A DNA stretch of 64,000 bases from Stanieria sp964562685 (lineage in GTDB: Bacteria > Cyanobacteriota > Cyanobacteriia > Cyanobacteriales > Xenococcaceae). The number at the start of each line of letters is the position of its first letter. Position 1 is the first letter of the stretch. The stretch spans positions 62,001-126,000 of the forward strand of contig CAZLUP010000005.1 of the NCBI GenBank assembly GCA_964562685.1, in the 5' to 3' direction. This document shows, one piece after another, positions 43,913 to 52,539 of this stretch. The position numbers were made by a program, and so were the translations under genes. Below the pieces are notes generated by a model. That model was not told the DNA's origin, did no database searches, and saw only the letters and a list, made by a program, of their open reading frames with translations.

Positions 43913-44713
43913 TTAGGTAGCTTGTTGAAAAAACCACTGAGTCAAACCTGGAAATAAACGATACAATGTTGCAGGAAATTTAGCCGAACCGACAATAATT
44001 TCTGCTTGAGGATGTTTAACTGCTTGCCAAATTGCTTTAGCCACATCTTCTGATGAACTGGCCAAAGGACTATTCATAAATTTTTGCATTTGTTCGGCTT
44101 GTTGGTTGTCTGTATTGCCTTCTTTGTTCTTAAAAACTGCTCGTTCAAGAAAACTAGTTTTAGTAACACTAGGATGAACTCCACAGACATGAATTTCAGA
44201 AGGTTCTAATTCTAAACGAAGAGTTTCCGATAATCCCGCGATCGCGTGTTTAGTAGTACAATAGGCAGTCATGTTAGGAAGGGGAACTTTACCTCCAAAC
44301 GAACCTACATTGATAATTGTTCCTTGTTGACGTGAAAGAAAATGAGGTAGTAAAGCTTTGATAGTATAGATATAACTCCAGAGATTAATATTAATAATTT
44401 TTTGCCATTCTTCAATTGTTGTTTGCACCATTGGCGCAGACATACAAATTCCTGCATTATTGACTAAGACATCAATATGATAAAAATTTGCCAAAGCTTG
44501 CTCGACTAAATTTGTTACTGCATCACGGTCGGTAACATCGGTGGGAATCGCTAACACCTTGCGATTTAGTAAACGGATTTCTTCTGCTACTTGAGCCAGT
44601 TTTTCCGAATTACGAGCAGCAATAACTACATCGTAGCTTTTTTGGGCAAATAACAAAGCAGTTGCTTTACCAATCCCTTGAGAAGCACCAGTAATTAAGA
44701 CAGTAGAAACCAT
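43913..44713 (-). CDS. Short-chain dehydrogenase/reductase
   Basis: About 266 residues. NAD(P)-binding TGASQGIGKATAL, NNAG motif (VLVNNAGICMSAP), catalytic Ser region (IINVGSFGGK) and YCTTKHAIAG (YxxxK). The C-terminal region (PFAM-like FPATLYRLFPGL) is hydrophobic, as in membrane-associated SDRs acting on lipids or retinoids. Substrate cannot be told. The frame opens at a TTG at 44755; the ATG at 44713 immediately before STVLITGA is preferred. Confidence 0.9.
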   Translation of the reverse strand: MVSTVLITGASQGIGKATALLFAQKSYDVVIAARNSEKLAQVAEEIRLLNRKVLAIPTDVTDRDAVTNLVEQALANFYHIDVLVNNAGICMSAPMVQTTIEEWQKIININLWSYIYTIKALLPHFLSRQQGTIINVGSFGGKVPLPNMTAYCTTKHAIAGLSETLRLELEPSEIHVCGVHPSVTKTSFLERAVFKNKEGNTDNQQAEQMQKFMNSPLASSSEDVAKAIWQAVKHPQAEIIVGSAKFPATLYRLFPGLTQWFFQQAT

Positions 44714-45074
44714 AGTTGTAATAAATAATGAGTTGGCAGTTAAAAAGTTAGACAATTTGGCAATAACCTAGTAAAACAATCCAAAAAGCTAAAATTAACC
44801 GAATCAAGTTTATTTTTGCGCTTTTTATTCGTTTCACAGCAAGATTTTATTTACGCCGTGTTGTACTAGGATTAGACACTTGGTCCTGATGAGATTTTTT
44901 TTAGGACATTGTCACTCTAAATAACCTAGATGCTGAAGAACTTGATTGAACTGAATCAGTTTAACAAAGTTTATTTTTTTTCGTATCTCTCTAGATACAT
45001 AAAAAATTGATAACCAACCTATTTGGTAATTGAAAGCACAAAACAAAGCTTAACAACTTCAGAGGTTTAGAAAA
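44714..45074. other. Gap between divergent SDR and small secreted protein genes
   Basis: About 360 AT-rich bases that should hold both promoters. Visible: a possible hairpin GTCCT...AGGAC at about 44882-44909 enclosing T8, and GTATCT-CTCT-AGATAC at about 44983-44998. No coding frame or tRNA. Confidence 0.5.
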
Positions 45075-45414
45075 ATGAAAAAAGCTGCACTAGTCATCTC
45101 CACTCTAGCTCTAGCTCTTTCTCCCGTAGCTGCCTTTGCCCAACAAGCAAGCACAAAGTAATATTCAACCTGGTTCAAATAGTGCATTAACTCAAGGCTA
45201 TGGCAATGTTACCGATCAAACTGTTTCTAATGATTTGACTCAAACTCAAGTTAGTATTGATGGTTTTTCGGTTAACCCCCAAATTCAAACTTCCGTTCAA
45301 GCTGGTCAAAACGTCGGTGTTGCTGTTGGTGAAGGGAACGTAATTAATCAAGGTGTTTATAACAATGCCGACCAATTCCAATCAGATTTTGAAGTTCCTG
45401 CTTTTTCTCATTAA
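45075..45414 (+). pseudogene. Small secreted protein gene with a frameshift at the signal-peptide junction
   Basis: ATG at 45075 begins a perfect signal peptide (MKKAALVISTLALALSPVAA, then FAQQ) that runs into a stop after ASTK. The mature part continues in another frame from AQSNIQPGSNSALTQGYGNV to EVPAFSH at 45414. Removing one copy of a duplicated tetranucleotide (GCAA in CAAGCAAGC at about 45145) restores one frame of about 110 residues. The mature protein is rich in Asn, Gln, Ser and Gly, with curlin-like spacing, but I cannot name a family. It may be a pseudogene, a slipped-strand (phase-variable) gene or a sequencing error. Confidence 0.75.
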
Positions 45415-45448
45415 ATTTACTTCTAAATAAAATAGCTTGAAAAGAAAT

Positions 45449-46381
45449 TTAACGTTTATCTTCAATTACATAAACATCAGGACGACTATAACCAGTTTGA
45501 TTTGGTTTGTGAATGGACACAGAAAGGACAGAAATACGAAATTTTTTTGCCAGCAAAAGACGGTAAGCATCGACACAAGCAGTATCTACACCAGCTACCA
45601 GAGAAGACATTCCCAACATGATGCTGAAAGCTTCGCATTCATCGATTAAATACTCAAAGGCTTTGGCTGATTTGGCTGCTGCTAACTTAACATAACAGCT
45701 TCCCTTGGCTGCTTCTGAACCTGTTTCATAATGACAAATAGCAAACCCAATTAATCCTGTATCATCCCAGATCAATAATGTTTCTCCAAGAGAGCGTTGT
45801 TGTACAAGAAGGATTTCCGAACGCCAATCTAATCCTTCATAAATCTTATCTGTTAACTGATAGGCAGCATTTAAACTTTCTGCTTGTTGCTCACTAGAAA
45901 GATGAGAATATCTTATGGCTTTTAGTGGTTGTGATTGAATCAATAAAAGAGATTTAGTACATAAAGCAATTAAAAATCGGGGTTCAGCACCAAATTTTCC
46001 GTAAAAATAGATATGTTTGGGGCTGTTGGCATGGGTACAAAAGATAATCTGCTGGCTCTCCCATTCATCAAACTTTGACCAAGAGGCAGTTATTAATTGA
46101 GAACCAATACCTCGATCCCAATAATCAGGATGGGTAACAATAGGACCAAACCCCGCACAACTACCCCAATTAGCCACCATGCAGAAACCAATTAGTTTGC
46201 CGTCTGCTTTGGCAGCAAATGCTCCTAAAGGCTCTCGATACCAACGAGATGTATATTCTGCTCCATTGCCAAAGTTCATCGGCTCTGAAAGTCCCAAAAA
46301 TGTGCCGAAGGCAAATCTTAACAGTTTTTCTGCTTCTGGTAGCTCACTTTCTTGCAATAAATCGATTTTGAGAGAATCCAT
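45449..46381 (-). CDS. GNAT-family N-acetyltransferase
   Basis: 310 residues from the ATG at 46381; the GTG one codon earlier opens the frame. Acetyl-CoA site FGPIVTHPDYWDRGIGSQLI (the R/Q-x-x-G-x-G/A type loop is RGIGSQ) follows KLIGFCMVANWG. A second, weaker GNAT-like half (LIWDDTGLIGFAICHYETG to SLVAGVDTACVDAYRLLLAK) forms the C-terminus, so this is a tandem or pseudo-tandem GNAT. Substrate unknown. The preceding stop-to-stop distance from the small secreted gene is 34 bases, convergent. Confidence 0.85.
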   Translation of the reverse strand: MDSLKIDLLQESELPEAEKLLRFAFGTFLGLSEPMNFGNGAEYTSRWYREPLGAFAAKADGKLIGFCMVANWGSCAGFGPIVTHPDYWDRGIGSQLITASWSKFDEWESQQIIFCTHANSPKHIYFYGKFGAEPRFLIALCTKSLLLIQSQPLKAIRYSHLSSEQQAESLNAAYQLTDKIYEGLDWRSEILLVQQRSLGETLLIWDDTGLIGFAICHYETGSEAAKGSCYVKLAAAKSAKAFEYLIDECEAFSIMLGMSSLVAGVDTACVDAYRLLLAKKFRISVLSVSIHKPNQTGYSRPDVYVIEDKR

Positions 46382-46556
46382 CACATCATTATGTTTTATT
46401 TACTTGCATTAAAATGTTTTTTCTTTCATTAGTAAACGTTGACGAGGTTTAATCTTAGATAACTTAAAGATTTGGTTGGGAAATTCTTGATTAAAGAGTT
46501 ATCTACCTTAATTTATTAAAAACAATTATTCTAAAAATAGTTTAGGAACAAAATAT

Positions 46557-46802
46557 TTATTGATAATTACTTGAAAAATTATGATCGTTATCTTGAGTGG
46601 AGCGTTTACTAAAACTAACACTATTCATATAAGCAATGCCACGATAAATACAATATTTGAGATGAGTCACTGATTTGACTTCTACTTCCGCACAACGTTT
46701 AGTTTGATATTCTTTACCTCGATATTTAACTTTTGTTTCAGTTGCAATGGTTGCCACATTATTATTAGATTGATACCGAATACCGCGATAAGTAAGTTGC
46801 AT
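46557..46802 (-). CDS. DUF4278 small protein
   Basis: About 81 residues. The start MQLTYRGIRYQ and a later YRGKEYQTKR/YRGIAY give the repeated Y-R-G-x-x-Y pattern of DUF4278, a cyanobacterial family of unknown function. AGGAGG six bases before the ATG at 46802 fixes the start; the frame itself opens further upstream at 46868 without such a site. Confidence 0.85.
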   Translation of the reverse strand: MQLTYRGIRYQSNNNVATIATETKVKYRGKEYQTKRCAEVEVKSVTHLKYCIYRGIAYMNSVSFSKRSTQDNDHNFSSNYQ

Positions 46803-47224
46803 AATTTCCTCCTGATTAATTGCCAAATTTCTAATTAATACTAGGAAGGAAAACCGAGCAATATGCATTTATAGAGGTTTTCACTTCGATCAATTCCAGC
46901 CAACTCTAAATTTTTGTTGGTCGCGCAGCGCGCCTTCGGCGAGGTTGATAGTTAATTGGCAGGAGGCAAGGGGCAAAAAGTAAAAAGTAAAAAACTGATA
47001 ACTGAACTGGTCTAAGGTGAAGCAGCAATCAACTTGTTACAATCAAAACAGTCTTGCCTTGCTGAAATTACGCTTTTTTTTATCTTGTTTGAGGTTACGC
47101 GAATGCGGTTTAATAGATGAGTTAGCTGATTCTGTCAAACCCAAATATAGTGTCAGTGTGCATTTTGCCTAAAATAGTTGAGCAATATCTGCTATTAGTT
47201 ATTTAGAGAACTATAAATAATACT
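46803..47224. other. 422-base gap with a GC-rich repeat, upstream of DAHP synthase
   Basis: Holds the promoters of the divergent DUF4278 and DAHP synthase genes. At 46920-46945 there is a GC-rich string (CGCGCAGCGCGCCTTCGGCG) with internal pairing CGCC-TTC-GGCG, unlike the AT-rich surroundings and similar to repeats I recall from other cyanobacteria. AAAAAGTAAAAAGTAAAAAA at 46976 is a low-complexity run. No tRNA or coding frame. Confidence 0.55.
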
Positions 47225-48313
47225 ATGGATAAAACTAGCGATCTCCACGTTGTTGAAACTAGACCTTTATTAAGCCCTGCATTTATTAAAAGCGAATTCC
47301 CGATAACTGAAACAGCAGCTAGCTTAGTGACTCAAACTCGCGATCGCATTCGTGATATCTTAACAGGTAAAGACCAAAGAGTATTGGTAGTAGTAGGGCC
47401 TTGCTCAATTCATGATATCAAAGCAGCCGAAGAATATGGCGAAAGATTAACTCGCTTGCGAGATGAATTAGAAAATGAACTTGAAATTGTGATGCGGGTT
47501 TATTTTGAAAAACCTCGTACTACAGTAGGCTGGAAAGGACTAATTAACGATCCTCATCTTGATAATAGTTACGATATTAATACAGGATTGAGACTCGCCA
47601 GACAATTATTGTTGGATTTAGCTCATCTTGACTTACCCGCAGCGACAGAATTACTCGATCCTATTACACCTCAGTATATTGCTGATTTAATTTGTTGGAC
47701 AGCGATCGGTGCCAGAACCACCGAAAGTCAAATTCACCGTCAGATGGCTTCTGGTTTATCAATGCCTGTAGGCTATAAAAATGGTACTGATGGCAGTCTT
47801 AACGCAGCAGTTAATGCCATGCTGGCTGCTACTACTCCTCATCATTTCCTAGGCATTAATATGGATGGATTGGCTAGTATCGTTACAACTACTGGTAATC
47901 CTGATGGACATTTAGTCTTAAGAGGTGGTGCAGATCATCCAAACTACTATGCAGAAGATGTACAATCAGCAGCCCATTGTCTTAAGAAAAAAGGTTTGAA
48001 TCATCGTCTCATGATTGATTGTAGCCATGGCAACAGCAGTAAAGATTATACTCGTCAATCTATAGTTTTAGATAATATTGCTCAACAAATAGAGGCGGGT
48101 TGTCTAGATATTATGGGTGTAATGATTGAAAGTCATCTAGTGGCAGGCAATCAATCTTTGTCTAATAATACTCAATCTTTAGTTTATGGGCAAAGTATTA
48201 CCGACGCTTGCGTCGATTGGGAAACGACCAAAAAGATGTTACGTTCTTTGGCAATCTCTGTAGCTAAAGGTAGATCTGCCGTCAAAAATCAAGCTTTTAT
48301 GGCAGCTAAATAG
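47225..48313 (+). CDS. aroG: 3-deoxy-7-phosphoheptulonate (DAHP) synthase, class I
   Basis: 362 residues. First step of the shikimate pathway: phosphoenolpyruvate plus erythrose 4-phosphate. LVVVGPCSIHDIKAA, MRVYFEKPRTTVGWKGLINDP, GARTTESQIHRQMASG and MIDCSHGNSSKD are the type Ialpha signatures, with the metal-binding Cys in GPCS. The N-terminal extension (about 35 residues) is the usual allosteric region for Tyr or Phe. Whether it is Tyr- or Phe-sensitive (aroF or aroG) cannot be told, so the symbol is provisional. Confidence 0.93.
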   Translation: MDKTSDLHVVETRPLLSPAFIKSEFPITETAASLVTQTRDRIRDILTGKDQRVLVVVGPCSIHDIKAAEEYGERLTRLRDELENELEIVMRVYFEKPRTTVGWKGLINDPHLDNSYDINTGLRLARQLLLDLAHLDLPAATELLDPITPQYIADLICWTAIGARTTESQIHRQMASGLSMPVGYKNGTDGSLNAAVNAMLAATTPHHFLGINMDGLASIVTTTGNPDGHLVLRGGADHPNYYAEDVQSAAHCLKKKGLNHRLMIDCSHGNSSKDYTRQSIVLDNIAQQIEAGCLDIMGVMIESHLVAGNQSLSNNTQSLVYGQSITDACVDWETTKKMLRSLAISVAKGRSAVKNQAFMAAK

Positions 48314-48475
48314 TCATTTTAGGCTCTAACTTTCTCAAATTAGATAAGATACATCTTTGCTTTAATATATTTAGCTACTAGCGATTAGCAAAAAGTTAAT
48401 TAAGCTTGTGTATTTGATCAAATTGAGAAGCATTATATTAAATAAATTTTAGGCAGCTTTTAACTGTTTAACTAA

Positions 48476-49252
48476 ATGACTCAACCTGAAGCCCTAAAAA
48501 ACTTACTAGAAGCAGTTGCGTCTGGGCAAATCGAACCAACTACCGCTTTAGAAAAACTCAAACATTTTAGTTTTGAACCAGTAGGCGAATTTGCTAAAAT
48601 CGACCACCATCGTCAGTTAAGAACAGGTTTTCCTGAAGTAATTTGGGGTTCGGGCAAAACTACTGCCCAAATTGCTGCAATAATTCAAACGATGCGTCAA
48701 AAAGCATCTGTGGTTATGGCGACTAGAATTGAACAAGATGTTGCCGAACAATTACAAGCAGAAATTGAAGGTTTGGTTTATTATCCTTTGGCTCGAATTT
48801 GTGCTTTATCCAACTCAGAAACAATCGTAACTCGTCCCGGAATAATTTCTATTCTTACTGCGGGTACGGCAGATCTGCCTGTAGCAGAAGAAGCAGCTAT
48901 CACAGCACAGCTTTGTGGTTTTCAAGTAACAAGGCTTTGGGATATTGGAGTAGCAGGAATTCATCGTCTGTTGAGTCATCGCCAAGTAATTTATGAAGCC
49001 AATGTTTTGATTGTGGTAGCTGGAATGGAGGGTGCATTACCTAGTGTGGTAGCGGGAATGGCAGATTGCCCCGTAATTGGAGTGCCAACTAGCATTGGTT
49101 ATGGAACAAGTTTTGGTGGTGTTGCTCCTTTATTAACTATGTTAAATTCTTGTGCGACAGGTATTGGAGTAGTCAATATTGATAATGGTTTTGGTGCAGC
49201 TATGTTAGCTGGGCAGATCCTACGAACAGCAAGTAAATTAAGTAAGAATTAA
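48476..49252 (+). CDS. larB: Nickel pincer cofactor biosynthesis protein LarB
   Basis: 258 residues. LarB carboxylates and hydrolyses nicotinic acid adenine dinucleotide to start the nickel-pincer cofactor of lactate racemase. The AIR-carboxylase/PurE-like core is visible: TAGTADLPVAEEAA, VAGMEGALPSVVAGM, PVIGVPTSIGYG. LarC and LarE are not in the window, though the family is widespread in cyanobacteria and usually scattered. Confidence 0.92.
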   Translation: MTQPEALKNLLEAVASGQIEPTTALEKLKHFSFEPVGEFAKIDHHRQLRTGFPEVIWGSGKTTAQIAAIIQTMRQKASVVMATRIEQDVAEQLQAEIEGLVYYPLARICALSNSETIVTRPGIISILTAGTADLPVAEEAAITAQLCGFQVTRLWDIGVAGIHRLLSHRQVIYEANVLIVVAGMEGALPSVVAGMADCPVIGVPTSIGYGTSFGGVAPLLTMLNSCATGIGVVNIDNGFGAAMLAGQILRTASKLSKN

Positions 49253-49279
49253 ATAGTTAATTAATTACTTGAAAAGCTT

Positions 49280-49525
49280 ATGGAATCAATTCTGGCTAAC
49301 ACTTTAGATATATTTAACAGACATAGTGGTTGGATTGTTTGGAATTTATTTTTGGCTTTTATTCCCTTGGTTCTGAGTGTTTGGTTATTTCGTTGGCATA
49401 GACATATCAGATCTCGTTCTTTGATTTGGTGGTTGGGTTTTATTTGTTACTTTGCCTTTTTACCAAATGCTCCTTATTTATTAAATAAACTTCTTGTTCA
49501 GAAAACGCTGAATGTTGAGGATTGA
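49280..49525 (+). pseudogene. Truncated DUF1361 membrane protein gene
   Basis: 81 residues covering only the N-terminal third of a DUF1361 protein: two hydrophobic helices (LFLAFIPLVLSVWLF and WWLGFICYFAFLP) and the conserved FLPNAPYLL. After this the sequence turns to NKLLVQKTLNVED and stops, where the family continues for well over 100 residues. The remaining 112 bases to the next gene show no continuation in any frame. It may be a relic left after a deletion. The remains sit 27 bases behind larB. Confidence 0.7.
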
Positions 49526-49649
49526 GGGCATAAACTGCATTGAACCTTAAAGTAGCAAACATGACTTCTTAAATAACCTCTAAAAAATAATGACTGAAAC
49601 TTACTGCTGTTGTTACCATAAGGCGTGTCATTAGATTTTGTCCCTTGCC

Positions 49650-50513
49650 ATGACCACAACCAGAATTAGATTATCTCGTCGTTTTCGTCCTAATTTGTCG
49701 CTAATTTTAACTTTAGTTGGTCTAATTATTACAATTGGCTTTATTCTCATCGCTTTGCTTGCCCCAACCTTACAATCTTGGGGTTGGATACAAGACCCCA
49801 CAGCATCTCTGATTAATCCGATTCATCAACCACCAGGATCTTCTTATTGGTTTGGTACAACTCGTCAAGGATATGATGTTTTTGCTAGGACTTTATTTGG
49901 GACACAAGCAGCATTAAAAGTCGTCATTCTGGCAACTACGATTAGTTTAATTTTGGGTGTTCCTGTAGGTTTAGTTAGTGGTTATTTAGGCGGAAAAGTC
50001 GACAAAATCCTCTTGTTTTTGATGGATACAATTTATACCTTACCAGGATTGCTTTTATCAGTTACTCTTGCCTTTGTGGTTGGTCAAGGCGTATTTAATG
50101 CTGCGATCGCTCTTAGTATTGCTTATATTCCTCAATATTATCGTTTGGTTCGTAATCATACTACTAGCGTTAAGACAGAATTATTTATCGAAGCAGCGCA
50201 AGCAATGGGTGCATCTACTGGTAGAGTTTTATCGCGTTATCTGTTTTGGAATGTAATTCAAAGTGTTCCTGTTTTATTTACCCTCAATGCAGCAGATGCC
50301 ATTTTAATTTTGGGCGGTTTGGGATTTTTGGGTTTAGGGTTACCTCCAGAAGTACCAGAATGGGGTCATGATCTCAGATTAGCCTTAGATGCTTTACCTA
50401 CGGGGATTTGGTGGTCAGCTACTTTTCCTGGTTTAGCCATGACTTTAATGGTAACAGGTTTATCTCTGGTGGGTGAGGGTTTGAGTGAGTTTTTGAATCC
50501 TAAATCGCGTTAA
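49650..50513 (+). CDS. ABC transporter permease, DppC/OppC type
   Basis: About 287 residues with some six membrane helices. It has the peptide/nickel transporter permease pattern: RDxFAR-like QGYDVFARTLFGTQ near the N-terminus, and the cytoplasmic EAAQAMGASTGRVLSRYLFWNV loop that contacts the ATPase. The matching DppB-like permease, ATPases and binding protein are not nearby, so they are elsewhere or lost. The frame opens at a TTG at 49638, but the ATG at 49650 is the more normal start. Confidence 0.9.
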   Translation: MTTTRIRLSRRFRPNLSLILTLVGLIITIGFILIALLAPTLQSWGWIQDPTASLINPIHQPPGSSYWFGTTRQGYDVFARTLFGTQAALKVVILATTISLILGVPVGLVSGYLGGKVDKILLFLMDTIYTLPGLLLSVTLAFVVGQGVFNAAIALSIAYIPQYYRLVRNHTTSVKTELFIEAAQAMGASTGRVLSRYLFWNVIQSVPVLFTLNAADAILILGGLGFLGLGLPPEVPEWGHDLRLALDALPTGIWWSATFPGLAMTLMVTGLSLVGEGLSEFLNPKSR

Positions 50514-50522
50514 GCAGTTATC

Positions 50523-50552
50523 AGTAGAGACGTTCCATGGAGCGTCTCTACT
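50523..50552. repeat. 30-bp near-perfect palindrome
   Basis: AGTAGAGACG and CGTCTCTACT (10 bp each side) enclose TTCCATGGAG, itself nearly palindromic. It matches the pattern of a widespread cyanobacterial repeat (GTAGAGACG...CGTCTCTAC) and shares the outer half with 43877-43904. It lies 10 bases past the permease stop and could stop transcription, though no T run follows. Confidence 0.85.
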
Positions 50553-50637
50553 CAAAATCAATCAATCATCTGTGTTCATCAGCGTTCATCCGTGGACACA
50601 CAATTAACCATCATCTAATTAAAAATCGCTATAAATT

Positions 50638-52389
50638 ATGGAAAAAATTAATACAGATGTCTTGGTTGTTGGTGGTGGTACGGGGGGAACGGTTGCAGCT
50701 ATTCAAGCAGCCCGTTGTGGTGTTCAAACTGTCTTAGTTAGTGAGTTTAATTGGTTAGGAGGAATGCTTACTGCTGCTGGAGTTGCAGCCCCTGATGGCA
50801 ATGAGTTAGTAGCTTGGCAAACGGGAATCTGGGGGGTATTTCTAAAAGAGTTACGGCAAAGACAACCGCAGGGTTTGGATCATGCTTGGGTAAGTTTATT
50901 TACTTACGATCCTCGCGTTGGGGCAGCAATATTTGCTGATTGGGTGCAACAATTACCCAATTTAACTTGGATTCAGGGGCAAACTCCCAAACAACTCTTA
51001 AACAATCAAAATACCGTTAGGGGAGTTAGATTTGATAATTATTTAATTGAAGCAAAAATTACTATAGATGGAACAGAATTAGGAGATTTATTAGCATTAG
51101 GGGATTTTCCCCATCGTTGGGGTTGGGAATTACAAGCAGAATTTAATGAACCAAGCGCGCCTGTTGAGTTTAATGAATTAACTAATAAATATCCTGTTCA
51201 ATCTCCTACTTGGGTGTTTTTACTTCAAGATTATGGAGAAGATAATTTAGCTACTGAAATTAGTCCTAATTCTCAACACACAAATACTTCTTTTCAGAAT
51301 GCTTGGGATAACTATGGTACAGAACAGTTTCTCAACTATGGTAGATTACCCAATAATTTATTTATGATCAATTGGCCCATTGGTGGCAATGATTATGGCA
51401 AAGGATTAAATCGATTGATTGAATCTGATACTGAAACACAAGTATTTTTGCAAGAAGCTTATCATCATAGTTTAGATTTTGCCCATTACATTCAATCTCA
51501 ATTAGGCAGACGCTACGGTTTAGCTAGCAATATTTTTCCTCAACCTAAAAATAATGCTTTTGCACTTCATCCTTACTATCGGGAAAGTAGAAGATTAAGG
51601 GGACAAATAACTATTACAGAAAAAGATATATTACCAATTCAAAATGGTTCTGTCGCACCCTTACCAAAAACAGCCACAGGAGAAATAAACGCGATCGCAA
51701 TTGGTAACTATCCTAACGATCATCATTATCCAGGAGAAGAATTTACTTTACAACCTAAATCTATTCATTGGGGTGGAAGACGGACGGGTACACCTTTTAC
51801 TATTCCCTATGGTGCGCTGTTTTCAGAAGAAATAGAAGGTTTTCTTGTCTGTGAAAAAAATATTTCTGTTTCTCACATTGCTAATGGTAGTACCCGTTTA
51901 CAACCAGTAGTGATGAATATCGGGCAAGCTGCGGGAATGGCTGCTGCGTTATGTATTCAAGCTAATTGTCAACCCTGGGAATTATCAATTAAAAGTCTTC
52001 AAGAAGCTTTAATAACGGATCGAGATGCACCTGCTGCGCTTATTCCTTTATTTAATTTACCGCCAGAACATCCTGAATGGCTTAAGTGGCAAAGATATTA
52101 TTTAGATCGTCCAGAAGACTATCCTGTTGACGGTAATTGTTTTTGTCAGAACTTTTCTCTGGTTAAACCACAAGGGAATTATTACCAAGGTATTTTTAGT
52201 TGTCAGGGCAATAATTATCAAATCAGTTTAATCGAACCAAATGAACAAAAAAATCAAATTTGGCAATTAATTACCATTTATCCTGACGTAGAGCAAAAAT
52301 TACGAGAATATAACATAGGAAAACTTATTTCTGTAGTAGGAAGGATTAATACTTCAGGTAACTGGTTACTAGTCGAAGCAATTTTGTAG
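50638..52389 (+). CDS. FAD-dependent oxidoreductase
   Basis: 583 residues. The N-terminal Rossmann site TDVLVVGGGTGGTVAAIQAA and the second segment FNWLGGMLTAAG are the FAD-binding pattern of the FAD_oxidored (PF12831) family, often described as xanthan-lyase-like. A late ISVSHIANGSTRLQPVVMNIGQAAGMAAA binds the pyrophosphate and adenine. Substrate unknown. The C-terminus has a cysteine-containing region (NCFCQNF, FSCQGNN) that may matter for redox chemistry. It stands alone. Confidence 0.88.
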   Translation: MEKINTDVLVVGGGTGGTVAAIQAARCGVQTVLVSEFNWLGGMLTAAGVAAPDGNELVAWQTGIWGVFLKELRQRQPQGLDHAWVSLFTYDPRVGAAIFADWVQQLPNLTWIQGQTPKQLLNNQNTVRGVRFDNYLIEAKITIDGTELGDLLALGDFPHRWGWELQAEFNEPSAPVEFNELTNKYPVQSPTWVFLLQDYGEDNLATEISPNSQHTNTSFQNAWDNYGTEQFLNYGRLPNNLFMINWPIGGNDYGKGLNRLIESDTETQVFLQEAYHHSLDFAHYIQSQLGRRYGLASNIFPQPKNNAFALHPYYRESRRLRGQITITEKDILPIQNGSVAPLPKTATGEINAIAIGNYPNDHHYPGEEFTLQPKSIHWGGRRTGTPFTIPYGALFSEEIEGFLVCEKNISVSHIANGSTRLQPVVMNIGQAAGMAAALCIQANCQPWELSIKSLQEALITDRDAPAALIPLFNLPPEHPEWLKWQRYYLDRPEDYPVDGNCFCQNFSLVKPQGNYYQGIFSCQGNNYQISLIEPNEQKNQIWQLITIYPDVEQKLREYNIGKLISVVGRINTSGNWLLVEAIL

Positions 52390-52412
52390 CCCAATAATTA
52401 AAAAACTGGTAA

Positions 52413-52454
52413 TTGTCACTTGTCACTTGTCACTTGTTACTTGTTGCTTGTTAC
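52413..52454. repeat. Heptamer repeat (TTGTCAC/TTGTTAC)6
   Basis: Units TTGTCAC three times, then TTGTTAC, TTGTTGC and TTGTTAC, without spacers. Further degenerate units (GGTAACTGGTCACTGATAAC) continue to about 52490. It lies between the FAD oxidoreductase and ddl genes. Confidence 0.88.
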
Positions 52455-52539
52455 TTAATCTTTGGTAACTGGTCACTGATAACTGATTACTGATTACTAT
52501 GGTGTAGTATCAAAGGGAAATTTTGATGGCGGTAGATTA

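Noticed and set aside
45437..45649. Open frame antisense to the GNAT gene end
   Set aside because: No conserved pattern; overlaps the well-supported acetyltransferase on the other strand.
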